A stretch of DNA of 64,000 nucleotides. It comes from Myxococcota bacterium. GTDB lineage: Bacteria > Myxococcota > XYA12-FULL-58-9 > JALHOP01. Below the pieces are notes generated by a model that was not told where the DNA came from, ran no database searches, and saw nothing but the letters and a program-made list of their open reading frames with translations. The first letter of the stretch is position 1; each line of letters starts with the position of its first letter. The translations under genes were made by a program, and so were the position numbers. This document shows positions 55,529-64,000 of this stretch, one piece after another. Location of the stretch: assembly GCA_022842935.1 (NCBI GenBank), contig JALHOP010000015.1:62001-126000 (forward strand). Reading direction: 5' to 3'.

Positions 55529-58252
55529 ATGGCGGTAAGTCTGAAGCTCGTAATCGTCGAATCGCCCACGAAGGCGAAAACCATCCGCAAGTTCCTCGGC
55601 AAAGAATACCGTGTCGAGGCGTCGATGGGTCACGTGCGCGACCTCCCCGCGTCGGCTGACCAGATACCCAAAGAGGTCAAATCGAAGCCGTGGGCCCGTA
55701 TCGGCGTCGACGTCGATAACGGCTACGCGCCGGTCTACATCATCCAGCCTGAAAAGAAGAAGGTCGTCGCCGACCTCAAGAAAGCTCTCGAAGACTCCGA
55801 CGAGCTCTTCGTCGCGACCGACGAAGACCGCGAGGGTGAATCAATCGGGTGGCACCTCGTGCAGGTGCTCAAGCCAAAGGTGCCCATCCGGCGCATGGTG
55901 TTCCACGAGATCACCCAAGAGGCGATCCAGAAAGCCCTGGCTTCGCCGCGCGCCATCGACGAGCAGCTGGTGCAGGCGCAGGAGACCCGCCGCATCCTCG
56001 ACCGGCTGGTGGGCTACACGGTCAGTCCGCTCTTGTGGAAGAAGGTAAAGCCGAAGCTTTCGGCGGGCCGCGTCCAGTCGGTAGCGGTGCGCTTGCTCGT
56101 GTTGCGCGAGCGCGAGCGTATGGCGTTCGTCTCGGGAACCTACTGGGACGTAAAGGCGATGCTCGAGAAGAGCAAGACGCCCTTCGAATCGCAGCTCATC
56201 TCGCTGGGTGGTGTCCGCCTCGCCACGGGCAAAGACTTCGACGAGTCGACCGGTAAGATCACAGCGGGAGCCAACGTGCTTCTGCTCTCCGAGACGCAGG
56301 CGCGCGAGCTCGAAGCGAAGCTCCGCGGCCGCGACTTCAAGGTCGTGAGCGTCGAGACGCGCTCGCAGACACGATCGCCGTCACCGCCGTTCACCACCTC
56401 GACCCTGCAGCAAGAGTCGAACCGCAAGCTGGGCCTTTCGGCGCGCCGCACCATGCAGGTGGCGCAGCGCCTCTACGAGAACGGCTTCATCACCTATATG
56501 CGTACCGACTCGACCAACCTTTCCGAAGAGGCGATCACCGCTTCGCGGTCTCTGGTCGAGCGCAAATATGGGCGCGAGTACCTCTCCGAGAAGCCACGCC
56601 AGTACAGCACCAAGAGCAAGGGCGCGCAGGAAGCGCACGAAGCGATCCGCCCCGCCGGCTCGTCGATGGCGACGGCCGAGGAGCTCAAGCTCGACGGTCC
56701 CGAGGCCAAGCTCTACGAGATGATCTGGAAGCGCACCGTCGCCACCCAGATGGCCGAGGCCAAGCTCTCGTTCACCACGGTCAAGCTCGAAGTCACCGTG
56801 CCCGCGCCCTATCAGCGCCCACAGGGCACCCAAAGCGACGTCGCCGAGTTCCGCGCCAGTGGCAAAGAGGTGGTCTTCCCCGGCTTCTTCCGCGCTTATG
56901 TCGAGGGCTCCGACGACCCCGACGAAGCGCTCGATGATCAAGGCTCGCAGCTCCCGGCCATGAAAGAGGGGGACGGCGCCAGCTGCCAGTCACTCGAAGC
57001 TCTGGGCCACGAGACCAAGCCGCCCGCTCGCTACACCGAAGCGACCCTGGTGAAGGCCCTCGAGAAGGAAGGCATCGGTCGCCCTTCGACCTATGCGTCC
57101 ATCATCGACACCATCCAGTACCGCGGCTACGTCCTCGCCAAAAACAAGCAGCTCATCCCGACGTTCATCGGTGTGGCGGTGACGCGCTTGCTCGAGGAAG
57201 CGCTCAAGCACGTCGTCGATCTCACCTTTACCGCCGACATGGAGGCGCGCCTCGACGAGATCGCCGAGGGGAAGAGCGCGCTCGACTACCTCGACTCGTT
57301 CTACCGCAAGGAGCTGCTCGGTGGCGTCGAAGGCGGCGCGGCGCTCGACGCGCGCGAGATGTGCACCATCGACTCGCCACGGGCCGCCCCGTACCTGATC
57401 CGTGTTGGCCGCTACGGCGCCTACGTGGACTACGGCTCGACCGAGACCGAAAAGAAGACTGTCTCGCTCCCCGACGACACCGCTCCGGCGGACGTCACCA
57501 AGGAGATGATCGACGACCTCATCGGTCGTGCTTCCTTGAACAACAAGCCGCTCGGCACGTTCCCGGAGACTGGCGAGCAGATCTACGTGATGCACGGCCG
57601 CTTCGGTCACTACATGCAGCTCGGCGAGTTCGTCGACGGCAAGAAGAAGCCCAAGCGCGTATCGATCCCGAAGAACATGGACCCGCGCACCATCGATCTC
57701 GTGGTCGCGCAGCAACTGCTCGCGCTGCCCCGCGCTCTCGGTAACCACCCGGAGAGCGGCAAGGTCGTGCGCGCCGGCATCGGCATGTTCGGACCCTACG
57801 TCTTGCACGAAGGGAAATACGCCTCGCTCAAACCAGAAGACGACGTGCTTACCGTATCGCTCGACCGGGCGGTGCAGCTCATCAAGGAAAAGAAAGACCG
57901 CTTTGGCGGAGGTCAAGAGACCCTCCGCGACATGGGCGAGCACCCCGAGGACAAGAAGGCGGTTCTCGTCGTGAAGGGCAAATACGGGCCCTATATCAAA
58001 TGGAACAAGGTGAACGCCTCGCTGCCCGAGGGCCTAGCGCCCGAGGAGCTCACCATGGAGCGCGCCATCGAGTTGCTCGCCGAGCGCGCCGCCAAGAAGG
58101 GCATCAAAGGCCGTCGCGGTGGTGGTGGCGCAAAGACCGCCGCGGCCGAGACAGCGGACGACGCCAAGCCCGCGAAGAAGAAGGCGCCGGCGAAAAAGAA
58201 GGCCGCTCCCAAGAAGAAGAGCGCCAAGGCCGAAGAGCCGGTCGCCGACTGA
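55529..58252 (+). CDS. topA: DNA topoisomerase I (type IA)
   Basis: 907 residues. The Toprim domain starts LVIVESPTKAKTIRKFLG and contains ATDEDREGE (55-70 range in the family). The active tyrosine is in FITYMRTDSTNLSEEA. The catalytic core ends near residue 640; after it are several Toprim-associated C-terminal repeats (GRYGAYVDYG, GRFGHYMQLG, GMFGPYVLHEG, GKYGPYIKWN) in place of Zn fingers, and a Lys/Ala tail (AKKKAPAKKKAAPKKKSAK). It relaxes negative supercoils by single-strand passage. The Lys-rich tail is a DNA-binding feature. Tandem hairpins follow the stop. Confidence 0.97.
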   Translation: MAVSLKLVIVESPTKAKTIRKFLGKEYRVEASMGHVRDLPASADQIPKEVKSKPWARIGVDVDNGYAPVYIIQPEKKKVVADLKKALEDSDELFVATDEDREGESIGWHLVQVLKPKVPIRRMVFHEITQEAIQKALASPRAIDEQLVQAQETRRILDRLVGYTVSPLLWKKVKPKLSAGRVQSVAVRLLVLRERERMAFVSGTYWDVKAMLEKSKTPFESQLISLGGVRLATGKDFDESTGKITAGANVLLLSETQARELEAKLRGRDFKVVSVETRSQTRSPSPPFTTSTLQQESNRKLGLSARRTMQVAQRLYENGFITYMRTDSTNLSEEAITASRSLVERKYGREYLSEKPRQYSTKSKGAQEAHEAIRPAGSSMATAEELKLDGPEAKLYEMIWKRTVATQMAEAKLSFTTVKLEVTVPAPYQRPQGTQSDVAEFRASGKEVVFPGFFRAYVEGSDDPDEALDDQGSQLPAMKEGDGASCQSLEALGHETKPPARYTEATLVKALEKEGIGRPSTYASIIDTIQYRGYVLAKNKQLIPTFIGVAVTRLLEEALKHVVDLTFTADMEARLDEIAEGKSALDYLDSFYRKELLGGVEGGAALDAREMCTIDSPRAAPYLIRVGRYGAYVDYGSTETEKKTVSLPDDTAPADVTKEMIDDLIGRASLNNKPLGTFPETGEQIYVMHGRFGHYMQLGEFVDGKKKPKRVSIPKNMDPRTIDLVVAQQLLALPRALGNHPESGKVVRAGIGMFGPYVLHEGKYASLKPEDDVLTVSLDRAVQLIKEKKDRFGGGQETLRDMGEHPEDKKAVLVVKGKYGPYIKWNKVNASLPEGLAPEELTMERAIELLAERAAKKGIKGRRGGGGAKTAAAETADDAKPAKKKAPAKKKAAPKKKSAKAEEPVAD

Positions 58253-58268
58253 AACGCTCGGGTTCGCT

Positions 58269-58315
58269 GCGGTCGCCCGGACCGCTGCAAAGCAACGCAG
58301 GGCCTTGCTCCTGCG
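58269..58315. terminator. Two tandem hairpins between topA and the Nudix gene
   Basis: GCGGTC-gccc(g)-GACCGC (58269-58285, 6-base stem) and CGCAGG-8 nt-CCTGCG (58296-58315, 6-base stem) follow the topA stop in the gap to the convergent Nudix gene. No U tract is present, but two GC stems suit a bidirectional terminator. Confidence 0.4.
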
Positions 58316-58355
58316 CCCCTCTCGAACGGTAGGTCTGCGCTCGGAACGAAGGGCT

Positions 58356-58874
58356 TCACGCTCGCCGGTCACCGAGGGGCCCGTCGAGCCACGGACCGCC
58401 AGTGACCTCTAGTCCGCTTTTACGGGCAAGCACCGCGCGTTCGACGGCCACGCGACTCGCCGGCAGCAATCCATCGGGAAGCTCTGTCGGCTCGAAGAAC
58501 GCCGCGCCTTTAGTCTCGAGGCTCGGCGCGCCTGGCACACCCGAGCAACGGCCAACGAGCACGACAGTGCAACGGCTCTGGAAGCCGGACTCGAAAGCGA
58601 GCAAGCCTGCGACCTCGCAGGTAAGGCCAGTCTCCTCGCGAACCTCGCGCACCAACGCCTCCGCCGCGGTCTCGCCCGGCTCGATCCAGCCGGAGGGCAG
58701 ACCCCAGGGATACGTCTGACGAAAGACGTGGTCGACGAGCAGCACCCTGCCCACTCCGTCGAACAGGACGCCCGCGACGCCAACGTTGAACTTCGGCGAC
58801 TTGAGCCAGACAGCACGCCAGACCAGGCGCTTGGGTAAAGCCTTGTAGCCCCACGAGAGCGCAGCGCGGATCAC
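58356..58874 (-). CDS. Nudix hydrolase
   Basis: 172 residues from GTG 58874. The Nudix box is complete (G-x5-E-x7-RE-V-R-EE-T-GL), around residues 60-82. A short leading sequence FNVGVAGVLFDGVGRVLLVDH gives the first sheet. The substrate (an NDP linked to some moiety) is unknown. The GTG start overlaps the stop of the amidinotransferase gene by four bases (GTGA), so the gene is translated after it. The long open frame upstream of 58874 in this frame is not used. Confidence 0.87.
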   Translation of the reverse strand: MIRAALSWGYKALPKRLVWRAVWLKSPKFNVGVAGVLFDGVGRVLLVDHVFRQTYPWGLPSGWIEPGETAAEALVREVREETGLTCEVAGLLAFESGFQSRCTVVLVGRCSGVPGAPSLETKGAAFFEPTELPDGLLPASRVAVERAVLARKSGLEVTGGPWLDGPLGDRRA

Positions 58875-60022
58875 AGGCGCAGCAGCTGGCCGATGCAGCA
58901 GTGGTAAGCGCCGTCCTTGAGCGTCATGTGGAACGGCGAGAGGATGACGACGATGCCACGCCGCGCGAGGAAGTCGGCGGTGGCGGCGCAGTGCTCGTTG
59001 TCCGCGACGAAGACCTCGCCGGGATTGGGACAAGCGATGTTGGCGCCCGCGTGCAGCATGGCGTCGGGCGGAATGACGAGCGTGCCCCCATCGGGTACAC
59101 CGAAGATCCACTGCATGCGCTCGATGTCGTTTTGGTTCGCGATGGCGTGCGGGGCGATCAACATCGAACGCGTTGCGCCTTGACCTGCATAGTTCGCGGC
59201 GTAGTCGAGGTGGAGGGTCTTATCGCCAGCGAGCTGGATTGGCACGTGAACGATATTGGCGCCGTCTTGGTTGAGCCGGTGCACCAGGCGACCGAGCCGC
59301 TCGACAGACTCGAGGGTGCCCCGCATGCTGCTGAAGCCTTGCAGCAAGTAGTGTTTGCCATTGCGGACGGCTTGCAGAGTATCACCCCACTCGATCGAGC
59401 CCTTGCCGGGAACATCGCGGTCGAGCTGGACACCCCCAGAATAAGCCGCTTGTTCGAAACGTCGCTGCTGCCAGCGCAGACTCGAGACAACGGCCTTATC
59501 CGCTATACCGGTCACAACGTCGGTATTATAGACGGCTTCGGTGGCGCCCCCGGGCTGCACCATCAGGTAGACTTCGCAGCCGCGCTCGAGCAAGTCCCGA
59601 ACGAGCTTCGCGTGATGCGTAAACGCGAGGTGCGTATCGATGCGCACGTCACCCTCGGAAGTGAGCGGCGAGCCGAAGAAGTCACCGGACAAGGCGTGGG
59701 GGATTGCGAGCGCAGCCTTGGTGAGCTTGCCCACCTCGTCACGGCGACCAACGCGGCCAATCGCATCGAGATTCAGAGTACGGCAGACCCGCAAGCGGGC
59801 ATCACCGACCGGGTAGTAGTGACGCAACAGCGCGTCGAGGGCAGCTTGTCGCTCGGCTTTCGCGGTCCGCGGCAAGCGCACGACACCGTCGCTCGCGACG
59901 ATCTTGGGCTGCTGCATGACCGCCTGCTTGACCTTGGCGGCTCGTGGCTCGGGGGCAGCTCCGGGTGCCCGTACCTGCGTACGGTCAACGACGTGCAGAG
60001 CTACCCCAATGTCGAGGCCCAT
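58871..60022 (-). CDS. Amidinotransferase/arginine-deiminase superfamily protein (DDAH-like)
   Basis: 383 residues from ATG 60022 (a GTG at 60025 is also possible). Guanidino-modifying enzyme features are: EWGD (acidic/guanidine-binding motif) around 210, HLDYAANYAG with the catalytic His, and GAYHCCIGQLLRL at the C-terminus, where one Cys is the nucleophile. Other blocks are NTDVVTGIAD and SGDFFGSPLTSEGD. It may hydrolyse or transfer an amidino group, for example from arginine or dimethylarginine; the exact reaction is not clear. The start could also be ATG 59917, since the first 36 codons are low in conservation. Confidence 0.72.
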   Translation of the reverse strand: MGLDIGVALHVVDRTQVRAPGAAPEPRAAKVKQAVMQQPKIVASDGVVRLPRTAKAERQAALDALLRHYYPVGDARLRVCRTLNLDAIGRVGRRDEVGKLTKAALAIPHALSGDFFGSPLTSEGDVRIDTHLAFTHHAKLVRDLLERGCEVYLMVQPGGATEAVYNTDVVTGIADKAVVSSLRWQQRRFEQAAYSGGVQLDRDVPGKGSIEWGDTLQAVRNGKHYLLQGFSSMRGTLESVERLGRLVHRLNQDGANIVHVPIQLAGDKTLHLDYAANYAGQGATRSMLIAPHAIANQNDIERMQWIFGVPDGGTLVIPPDAMLHAGANIACPNPGEVFVADNEHCAATADFLARRGIVVILSPFHMTLKDGAYHCCIGQLLRL

Positions 60023-60124
60023 CACTTCTGAGCATCGGCGCGGCGTTCAAAAAAGTTGCGTCGCGGCGCCTCGATGAGCCAGCCGCATTGCCCAACACAT
60101 CGGGTCATGGGCGGGTGTGCGCGG

Positions 60125-61039
60125 CTAGACTGCGACGTCCCCGCGCGACGTTTCTGTGCCGGCCCCGCCCGCCGCCGTCGTCAGCAGGTCATGGAGGCGA
60201 TTGCGGTCGGCATAGTCCGTCGAGGCGATACGGCCGCGATCCGCAAAAGCAAGGTCCAGGAGCGCCGCTGCGGCGACGGGTCGCTCGGCTGGCGACAACG
60301 CATCGAGAGCGTCGCTGGCCGCGCGAATACTCGACTGAGTCAGGGGTTCGGCAATGAGCCGAGCGAGCGTCGCGAACACGCGGGTCCGCTTCCCGTGCTC
60401 TGACCGGAGAGGCGTGGCCTCGGCGGCCCCCGCCCGCAGTGCCGCCAGCGCCTCGGGAGAGAGCAACTTCCGCTGGTCGAGCTTGGTGCGGAGGTCATCG
60501 AGGCCATCGGCGACGTGGACCTTCGCCGCGCCCTGACTAGCCTGCAGGCGGGCCAGCGGCTCACGTAGGCGAGGCAGCTCGACCATCGCCTTGTGGGCCG
60601 CCGCAGCCTGGCGTCCGGCCAAAAAATTCGTGAGACGCGCGAGCGGCCACGCGCCGCACGCCATCGCCGCTCCGGTCAGCCCGACCGTCCAACCGACGGC
60701 ATCAACTCCGCTGAAGGCAGCCGCGGTGGCCCCTGCGATACCGCTGAGGAAGGAGCCGGCGAGAACCAGCACGACCGCATCGCCCCTTTCCAATCCATGG
60801 CGTTGAACGAAGGCACGCGCCTTTTGCAGGGAGCCGCGACTCACCACCTCCCAGGAGCCAGCCAAGGCGCGCTGGAGGTCGCGCTGCTGGAGGCGGAGCT
60901 CCGTCACCATAGCGGCAAGCTCTCGCTTGATGCTCGCGAGGTCCGCGCCCGACGCAACGGGCACCAACGCGCCTGGCTCAGTCGAGCCAAGGAAGGTAAG
61001 GGGCAAACGGGTGGCGGTTTTCTCGGCGATTTCGTTCAT
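60125..61039 (-). CDS. Hypothetical membrane protein with two transmembrane helices
   Basis: 304 residues from ATG 61039 (AGG five bases upstream). A cytosolic N-terminal region has coiled sequence (ADLASIKRELAAMVTELRLQQ); two hydrophobic helices (about 90-110 and 115-135) form a hairpin. A long helical C-terminal part (GAAEATPLRSEHGKRTR) follows. No catalytic motif or family is recognised. It lies between the amidinotransferase gene and moaB, all on the minus strand. Confidence 0.68.
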   Translation of the reverse strand: MNEIAEKTATRLPLTFLGSTEPGALVPVASGADLASIKRELAAMVTELRLQQRDLQRALAGSWEVVSRGSLQKARAFVQRHGLERGDAVVLVLAGSFLSGIAGATAAAFSGVDAVGWTVGLTGAAMACGAWPLARLTNFLAGRQAAAAHKAMVELPRLREPLARLQASQGAAKVHVADGLDDLRTKLDQRKLLSPEALAALRAGAAEATPLRSEHGKRTRVFATLARLIAEPLTQSSIRAASDALDALSPAERPVAAAALLDLAFADRGRIASTDYADRNRLHDLLTTAAGGAGTETSRGDVAV

Positions 61040-61106
61040 TCGCCTGAAATCATCGCGCGGGGGGTACCGACGTTGCCGCGCCGCCGCTGCCAGTCCGGCA
61101 CTCGAT

Positions 61107-61631
61107 TCAGCCCAGGCGCGGCATGAGGTCGACCAGGTTGCAGGGCCGATAGCGGCTATCGAGCTGGAGCTTGAGGATCTTCTCCCAGCCGTCGCGACAC
61201 GCGGAGGGCGACCCTGGGAGGCCGAACACGAAGGTGCCCTGGACGATGCCCCCAACCGCCCGCGATTGCAGCGTGGAGACCCCGACACTCTCGTAGCTAA
61301 GCATCCTGAAGAGCTCGCCGAAGCCCTCGATACGCTTGTCGAAGAGCTCGTGCAGGGCCTCTGGCGTCACGTCGCGCGCGGTCAGGCCAGTCCCGCCGGT
61401 GGTGATGACCACCTGAATGACGGGGTCTGCCGCCCACTTGCGCACGCTTTCGCGGATGGAGGTGATGTCGTCGGTGACAATGGCGCGAGCGCCCACCCGA
61501 TGCCCGTCGCGCTCAATGAGCTCCACCAACGTCTGGCCAGAACGATCGTCGGAGAGCGTCCGAGTATCGGAAATCGTCAATACCGCGATAGTCACTGGCT
61601 GAAACTGCCTGCTTGCGTCGATCCCAGCCAT
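61107..61631 (-). CDS. Molybdopterin adenylyltransferase / MoaB-like protein
   Basis: 174 residues from ATG 61631, with GGGGAG about six bases before it. The family core is complete: TIAVLTISDTRT (strand 1), GGTG in VVITTGGTGLTARDVTPEA, and SYESVGVSTLQSRAVGG then TFVFGLPGSPSACRDGW. MogA/MoaB proteins adenylylate molybdopterin before molybdenum insertion. Distinguishing MoaB from MogA is not possible here, but the length and sequence look like MoaB. No other molybdenum-cofactor genes lie in the window. Confidence 0.92.
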   Translation of the reverse strand: MAGIDASRQFQPVTIAVLTISDTRTLSDDRSGQTLVELIERDGHRVGARAIVTDDITSIRESVRKWAADPVIQVVITTGGTGLTARDVTPEALHELFDKRIEGFGELFRMLSYESVGVSTLQSRAVGGIVQGTFVFGLPGSPSACRDGWEKILKLQLDSRYRPCNLVDLMPRLG

Positions 61632-61746
61632 CCCGACTCCCCTGCACGTAGGTCCACGTAGGTGTATCAACGGGTCCACGAGGCATGGAAGTAGGCCCTG
61701 CGGTATGCTTCCATTTCGAATAGCCCGCTACGAGGTGATGTCCTCC

Positions 61747-63402
61747 ATGACCGATGGCGCGTCCGACTATCTCACCCGTCTGCGTCAGCTGACACACATC
61801 GGCGTCGCACTATCGACCGAGAAGAACCACGCGAAGCTCCTCGAGCTGATCCTCCTCGAGGCCAAAGAGATCGCTAACGCGGACGGCGGAACCATCTATC
61901 TGCGCACGAAGGACGACCACCTCGAGTTCGCCATCATGCGCACGACCTCGCTCGGCATCGCCCTCGGCGGCACCACGGGTAAAGAAATCAAGCTGCCCCG
62001 CCTGCCCCTCTACGATCCGGTAACGCGCGAGCCCAACCACCACAACGTCGCGACTTACGCGGCGCTCCAAGGCGTGTCGCTGAACATCCCCGACGCGTAT
62101 CACGCCGCCGGTTTCGACTTCTCGGGCACCAAGAAGTTCGACCAGGCGAACGGCTATCGGTCGATGTCGTTCCTCACGGTGCCCATGAAGAACAACAAGG
62201 GCGAAGTCATCGGCGTCCTCCAGCTCTTGAACGCCCGCGCCAGTACGCACGCCGATCCGGTGCCGTTCAACACCGAGGTGCAAGAGGTCGTCGAGTCGCT
62301 TGCCTCTCAGGCCGCGGTGGCTCTCGACAACCAGCGCTTGATTGCCGCGCAGCGCGACTTGCTCGACGCGTTCATCCGGCTCATCGCCGACGCCATCGAC
62401 AAGAAGTCGCCCTACACCGGCGGTCACTGCAAACGAGTGCCGCTCCTCACCGAGATGCTGGCGCGAGCGGCGTGCGCGGCCAAGGAGGGGCCCTTCGCCG
62501 AGTTCAACCTCGACGAAGAGGAGTGGTACGAGCTGCACATCGCTTGCTTCTTGCACGACTGCGGCAAGATCGTGACGCCGGTCCACGTGATGGACAAGGC
62601 CACCAAGCTCGAGACCATCTACGACCGCATCAACGAGGTGGCGATGCGCGTCGAGGTCGCCAAGCGTGACCTCGAGCTCGCGTGGCGCAAGACACGTGGC
62701 AAAGCCAAGGTGAAGCGCGAGGTCCTCGACGCGCAGCTCGCCGAGCTCGATGCGGACATGGAGTTCCTGCGCAAAGCCAACATCGGCGGCGAATTCATGG
62801 ACGACGCTAGCATCGCGCGCGTCGAAAAGGTCGGTAGCCGCGAGATCACGGTCGGCGGGGTTCGCCGGCCACTGCTCTCGAAAGAAGAGGTCTACAACCT
62901 GTCGATTCGCCGCGGCACGCTCAACAACGAAGAGCGCAAGATCATCAACGACCACATCGTCATCACCATCGAGATGCTCGAGAAGCTGCCCTTCCCCAAG
63001 CACCTCGAGCGCGTCCCTGAATACGCGGGCGGCCACCACGAGAAGATGGATGGCACCGGCTACCCGCGCGGCCTCACACGCGAGCAGATGTCGACCCCAG
63101 CACGCATGATGGCTATCGCGGACATCTTCGAAGCGCTTACCGCGCAAGACCGGCCCTACAAGAGCGGCAAGAAGCTCTCCGACGCCATGAAGATCATGGG
63201 GATGATGAAGGCCGACAATCACATCGATCCCGAGCTCTTCGACCTCTTCGTGAAGTCTGGCGTCTACCGCGAGTACGCGAGCAAGTTCTTGCCGCCCGAG
63301 CTCATCGACAACGTCGACGAGGAAGGCTTGGTGAAGATTGTACCGAAGCCCCGTCTCATGAAGCAGCCGACGCAGGCTCCACGTGAGGCGGCTCGGGCGT
63401 GA
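61747..63402 (+). CDS. GAF-HD-GYP protein (c-di-GMP phosphodiesterase-like)
   Basis: 551 residues from ATG 61747 (GAGGTG nine bases upstream, so I prefer this to 61705 and 61738). An N-terminal GAF domain is at about 15-190. The HD-GYP domain has HD at 270-271 (FLHDCGK), and HHEKMDGTGYP at 430-440, so all metal ligands are there. The distance between them is about 160 residues, near 95 longer than in ordinary HD-GYP proteins, because of a coiled-coil insertion (LELAWRKTRGKAKVKR, then DAQLAELDADMEFLRK). It should hydrolyse c-di-GMP, with a GAF-bound ligand as control. A diguanylate cyclase gene lies at 13.5 kb in the same window. Confidence 0.9.
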   Translation: MTDGASDYLTRLRQLTHIGVALSTEKNHAKLLELILLEAKEIANADGGTIYLRTKDDHLEFAIMRTTSLGIALGGTTGKEIKLPRLPLYDPVTREPNHHNVATYAALQGVSLNIPDAYHAAGFDFSGTKKFDQANGYRSMSFLTVPMKNNKGEVIGVLQLLNARASTHADPVPFNTEVQEVVESLASQAAVALDNQRLIAAQRDLLDAFIRLIADAIDKKSPYTGGHCKRVPLLTEMLARAACAAKEGPFAEFNLDEEEWYELHIACFLHDCGKIVTPVHVMDKATKLETIYDRINEVAMRVEVAKRDLELAWRKTRGKAKVKREVLDAQLAELDADMEFLRKANIGGEFMDDASIARVEKVGSREITVGGVRRPLLSKEEVYNLSIRRGTLNNEERKIINDHIVITIEMLEKLPFPKHLERVPEYAGGHHEKMDGTGYPRGLTREQMSTPARMMAIADIFEALTAQDRPYKSGKKLSDAMKIMGMMKADNHIDPELFDLFVKSGVYREYASKFLPPELIDNVDEEGLVKIVPKPRLMKQPTQAPREAARA

Positions 63403-63447
63403 TGCCCGCTTTAGCGGTCCGTATTGTGTCAGCCTGACCGGGCGATG

Positions 63448-63711
63448 CTAGTTCGTCTTGGTCGGCGCGACTACCGGCCTTGGCTCGTCCCACTTGCCTT
63501 TGAAGTAGCGCTGTTTGCGGATCTCTCTGCACGTTGGCTCCCATGCGCCGCCCGCTTCACGGCTGTAGCAGTCCCAGTAGTAGTCGGTGGCGCCATCCGA
63601 GATGATGACGAAATGATTCTTGTCAGTCTCGCTGCCGTGGATGGCGACCATGGGGGTCGTCGCACAACCAACGAGTGTCATGATGCACGCAATCGCAGAC
63701 AAAGTACGCAT
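63448..63711 (-). CDS. Small lipoprotein (87 aa)
   Basis: 87 residues from ATG 63711, with AAGGAG six bases upstream. The signal MRTLSAIACIMTLVGC ends in a lipobox. The mature part is short and Tyr/Asp/Trp-rich (VIISDGATDYYWDCY, then CREIRKQRYFKGKW). Two cysteines remain in the mature part and could form a disulfide. No family is recognised. The longer open frame to 63867 is rejected because of the strong ribosome site here. Confidence 0.68.
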   Translation of the reverse strand: MRTLSAIACIMTLVGCATTPMVAIHGSETDKNHFVIISDGATDYYWDCYSREAGGAWEPTCREIRKQRYFKGKWDEPRPVVAPTKTN

Positions 63712-63896
63712 GAAGAGCTCCTTTGCCTTCCCCATGAGCAGAATCCATGCCACGCGAGAGAAGGGACGTAGCGGCTCTTTGCGCGTCGGTAGCCGCACAG
63801 CGCGTGTCATTATGCGATACGCGCACGAATCTGCGACGAGTGGTTGAACGCGCGTGCGCAGGAACACGGCAGCGCGGCGCCGCGAGCGTTGCGAGC

Positions 63897-64000
63897 TTAG
63901 CCGAAAGGCCGAACGCCGATGAGGACGCCGTGCGCCCAGAACGCGAACCCCGCCCAGGCCAGCAAGCCAACGGTGACGGTCGCGAGGGTTGGACCAAGCC
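63897..64000 (-). CDS. C-terminal end of a membrane protein (partial, 5' end beyond the window)
   Basis: About 34 codons are visible, ending LIGVRPFG-stop. The hydrophobic stretch LATVTVGLLAWAGFAFWAHG is a transmembrane helix followed by a short tail. It looks similar to the end of NnrU-like or isoprenylcysteine-methyltransferase-type membrane proteins, but the fragment is too short to say. Confidence 0.45.
   Translation of the reverse strand, partial: LGPTLATVTVGLLAWAGFAFWAHGVLIGVRPFG

Noticed and set aside
55391-55633. 80-aa minus-strand frame between the sulfate gene and topA
   Set aside because: It runs over the topA start, has no ribosome site and no recognisable features.
56990-57943. 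317-aa minus-strand frame opposite topA
   Set aside because: topA motifs and C-terminal repeats lie on the plus strand; this frame is a shadow.
61810-63222. 470-aa minus-strand frame opposite the HD-GYP gene
   Set aside because: It is low-complexity and lacks any motif, while the plus strand has complete GAF and HD-GYP signatures.

Overview
The window is a GC-rich chromosomal segment, tightly packed, with many 1-4 nt start/stop overlaps. The gene content points to a Myxococcota / deltaproteobacterium-like Gram-negative. The signs are a Ser/Thr-kinase-like protein fused to an SUMF1-type domain, an FHA-GAF-class III cyclase, many lipoproteins and outer-membrane barrels, an acyl-lipid desaturase, an AddAB-type recombination nuclease, and a topoisomerase I with glycine-rich C-terminal repeats. 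The taxon is inferred from gene content only. There is no prophage, IS element or CRISPR array. One tRNA, tRNA-Ala(CGC), is present.

Regions. (1) 1-8.3 kb, accessory and envelope: a 5'-truncated gene, outer-membrane phospholipase A (pldA), an NAD(P)H:FMN reductase, lipoproteins, a fatty acid desaturase and an SPFH lipoprotein. A vapBC toxin-antitoxin pair is flanked by a direct repeat made from the 3' end of a small zinc-ribbon gene. (2) 8.3-14.7 kb: a degenerate kinase-SUMF1 protein, an outer-membrane barrel, dut-fabI, and a GGDEF protein. (3) 15-22.5 kb: a central-carbon cluster icd-mdh-sdhCAB ending in a coupled 599-aa lipoprotein. (4) 22.6-32.8 kb, minus strand: a lipoprotein, an FHA-GAF-cyclase, a LemA/TPM/TPM operon, a 1192-aa beta-repeat/barrel protein without a visible signal peptide, an RlmI-like methyltransferase and YbeD. 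(5) 33-42 kb: tRNA-Ala, a YfiR-like protein coupled to a chemoreceptor, then addB-addA. (6) 42-52 kb, envelope: an LPP20 lipoprotein, a beta-propeller, an S55 peptidase, an acyltransferase, an M23 peptidase, and a group of small charged proteins of unknown role. (7) 52-64 kb: dihydroorotase, sulfate adenylyltransferase/APS kinase, topA, a Nudix/amidinotransferase pair, moaB, an HD-GYP protein and a partial membrane protein.

How the genes work together. icd, mdh and sdhCAB give three TCA-cycle steps in one transcription unit, and the icd leader carries direct repeats and a hairpin. At least four signalling modules are scattered through the window: a degenerate-REC diguanylate cyclase, an HD-GYP protein, a class III cyclase, and a YfiR-chemoreceptor pair. 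The most interesting observations are the YfiR + CHASE8-like chemoreceptor pair, the att-like repeats around vapBC, the doubly degenerate kinase-SUMF1 protein, the signal-less giant barrel protein, and the 49.7-52.1 kb group of small orphan genes.
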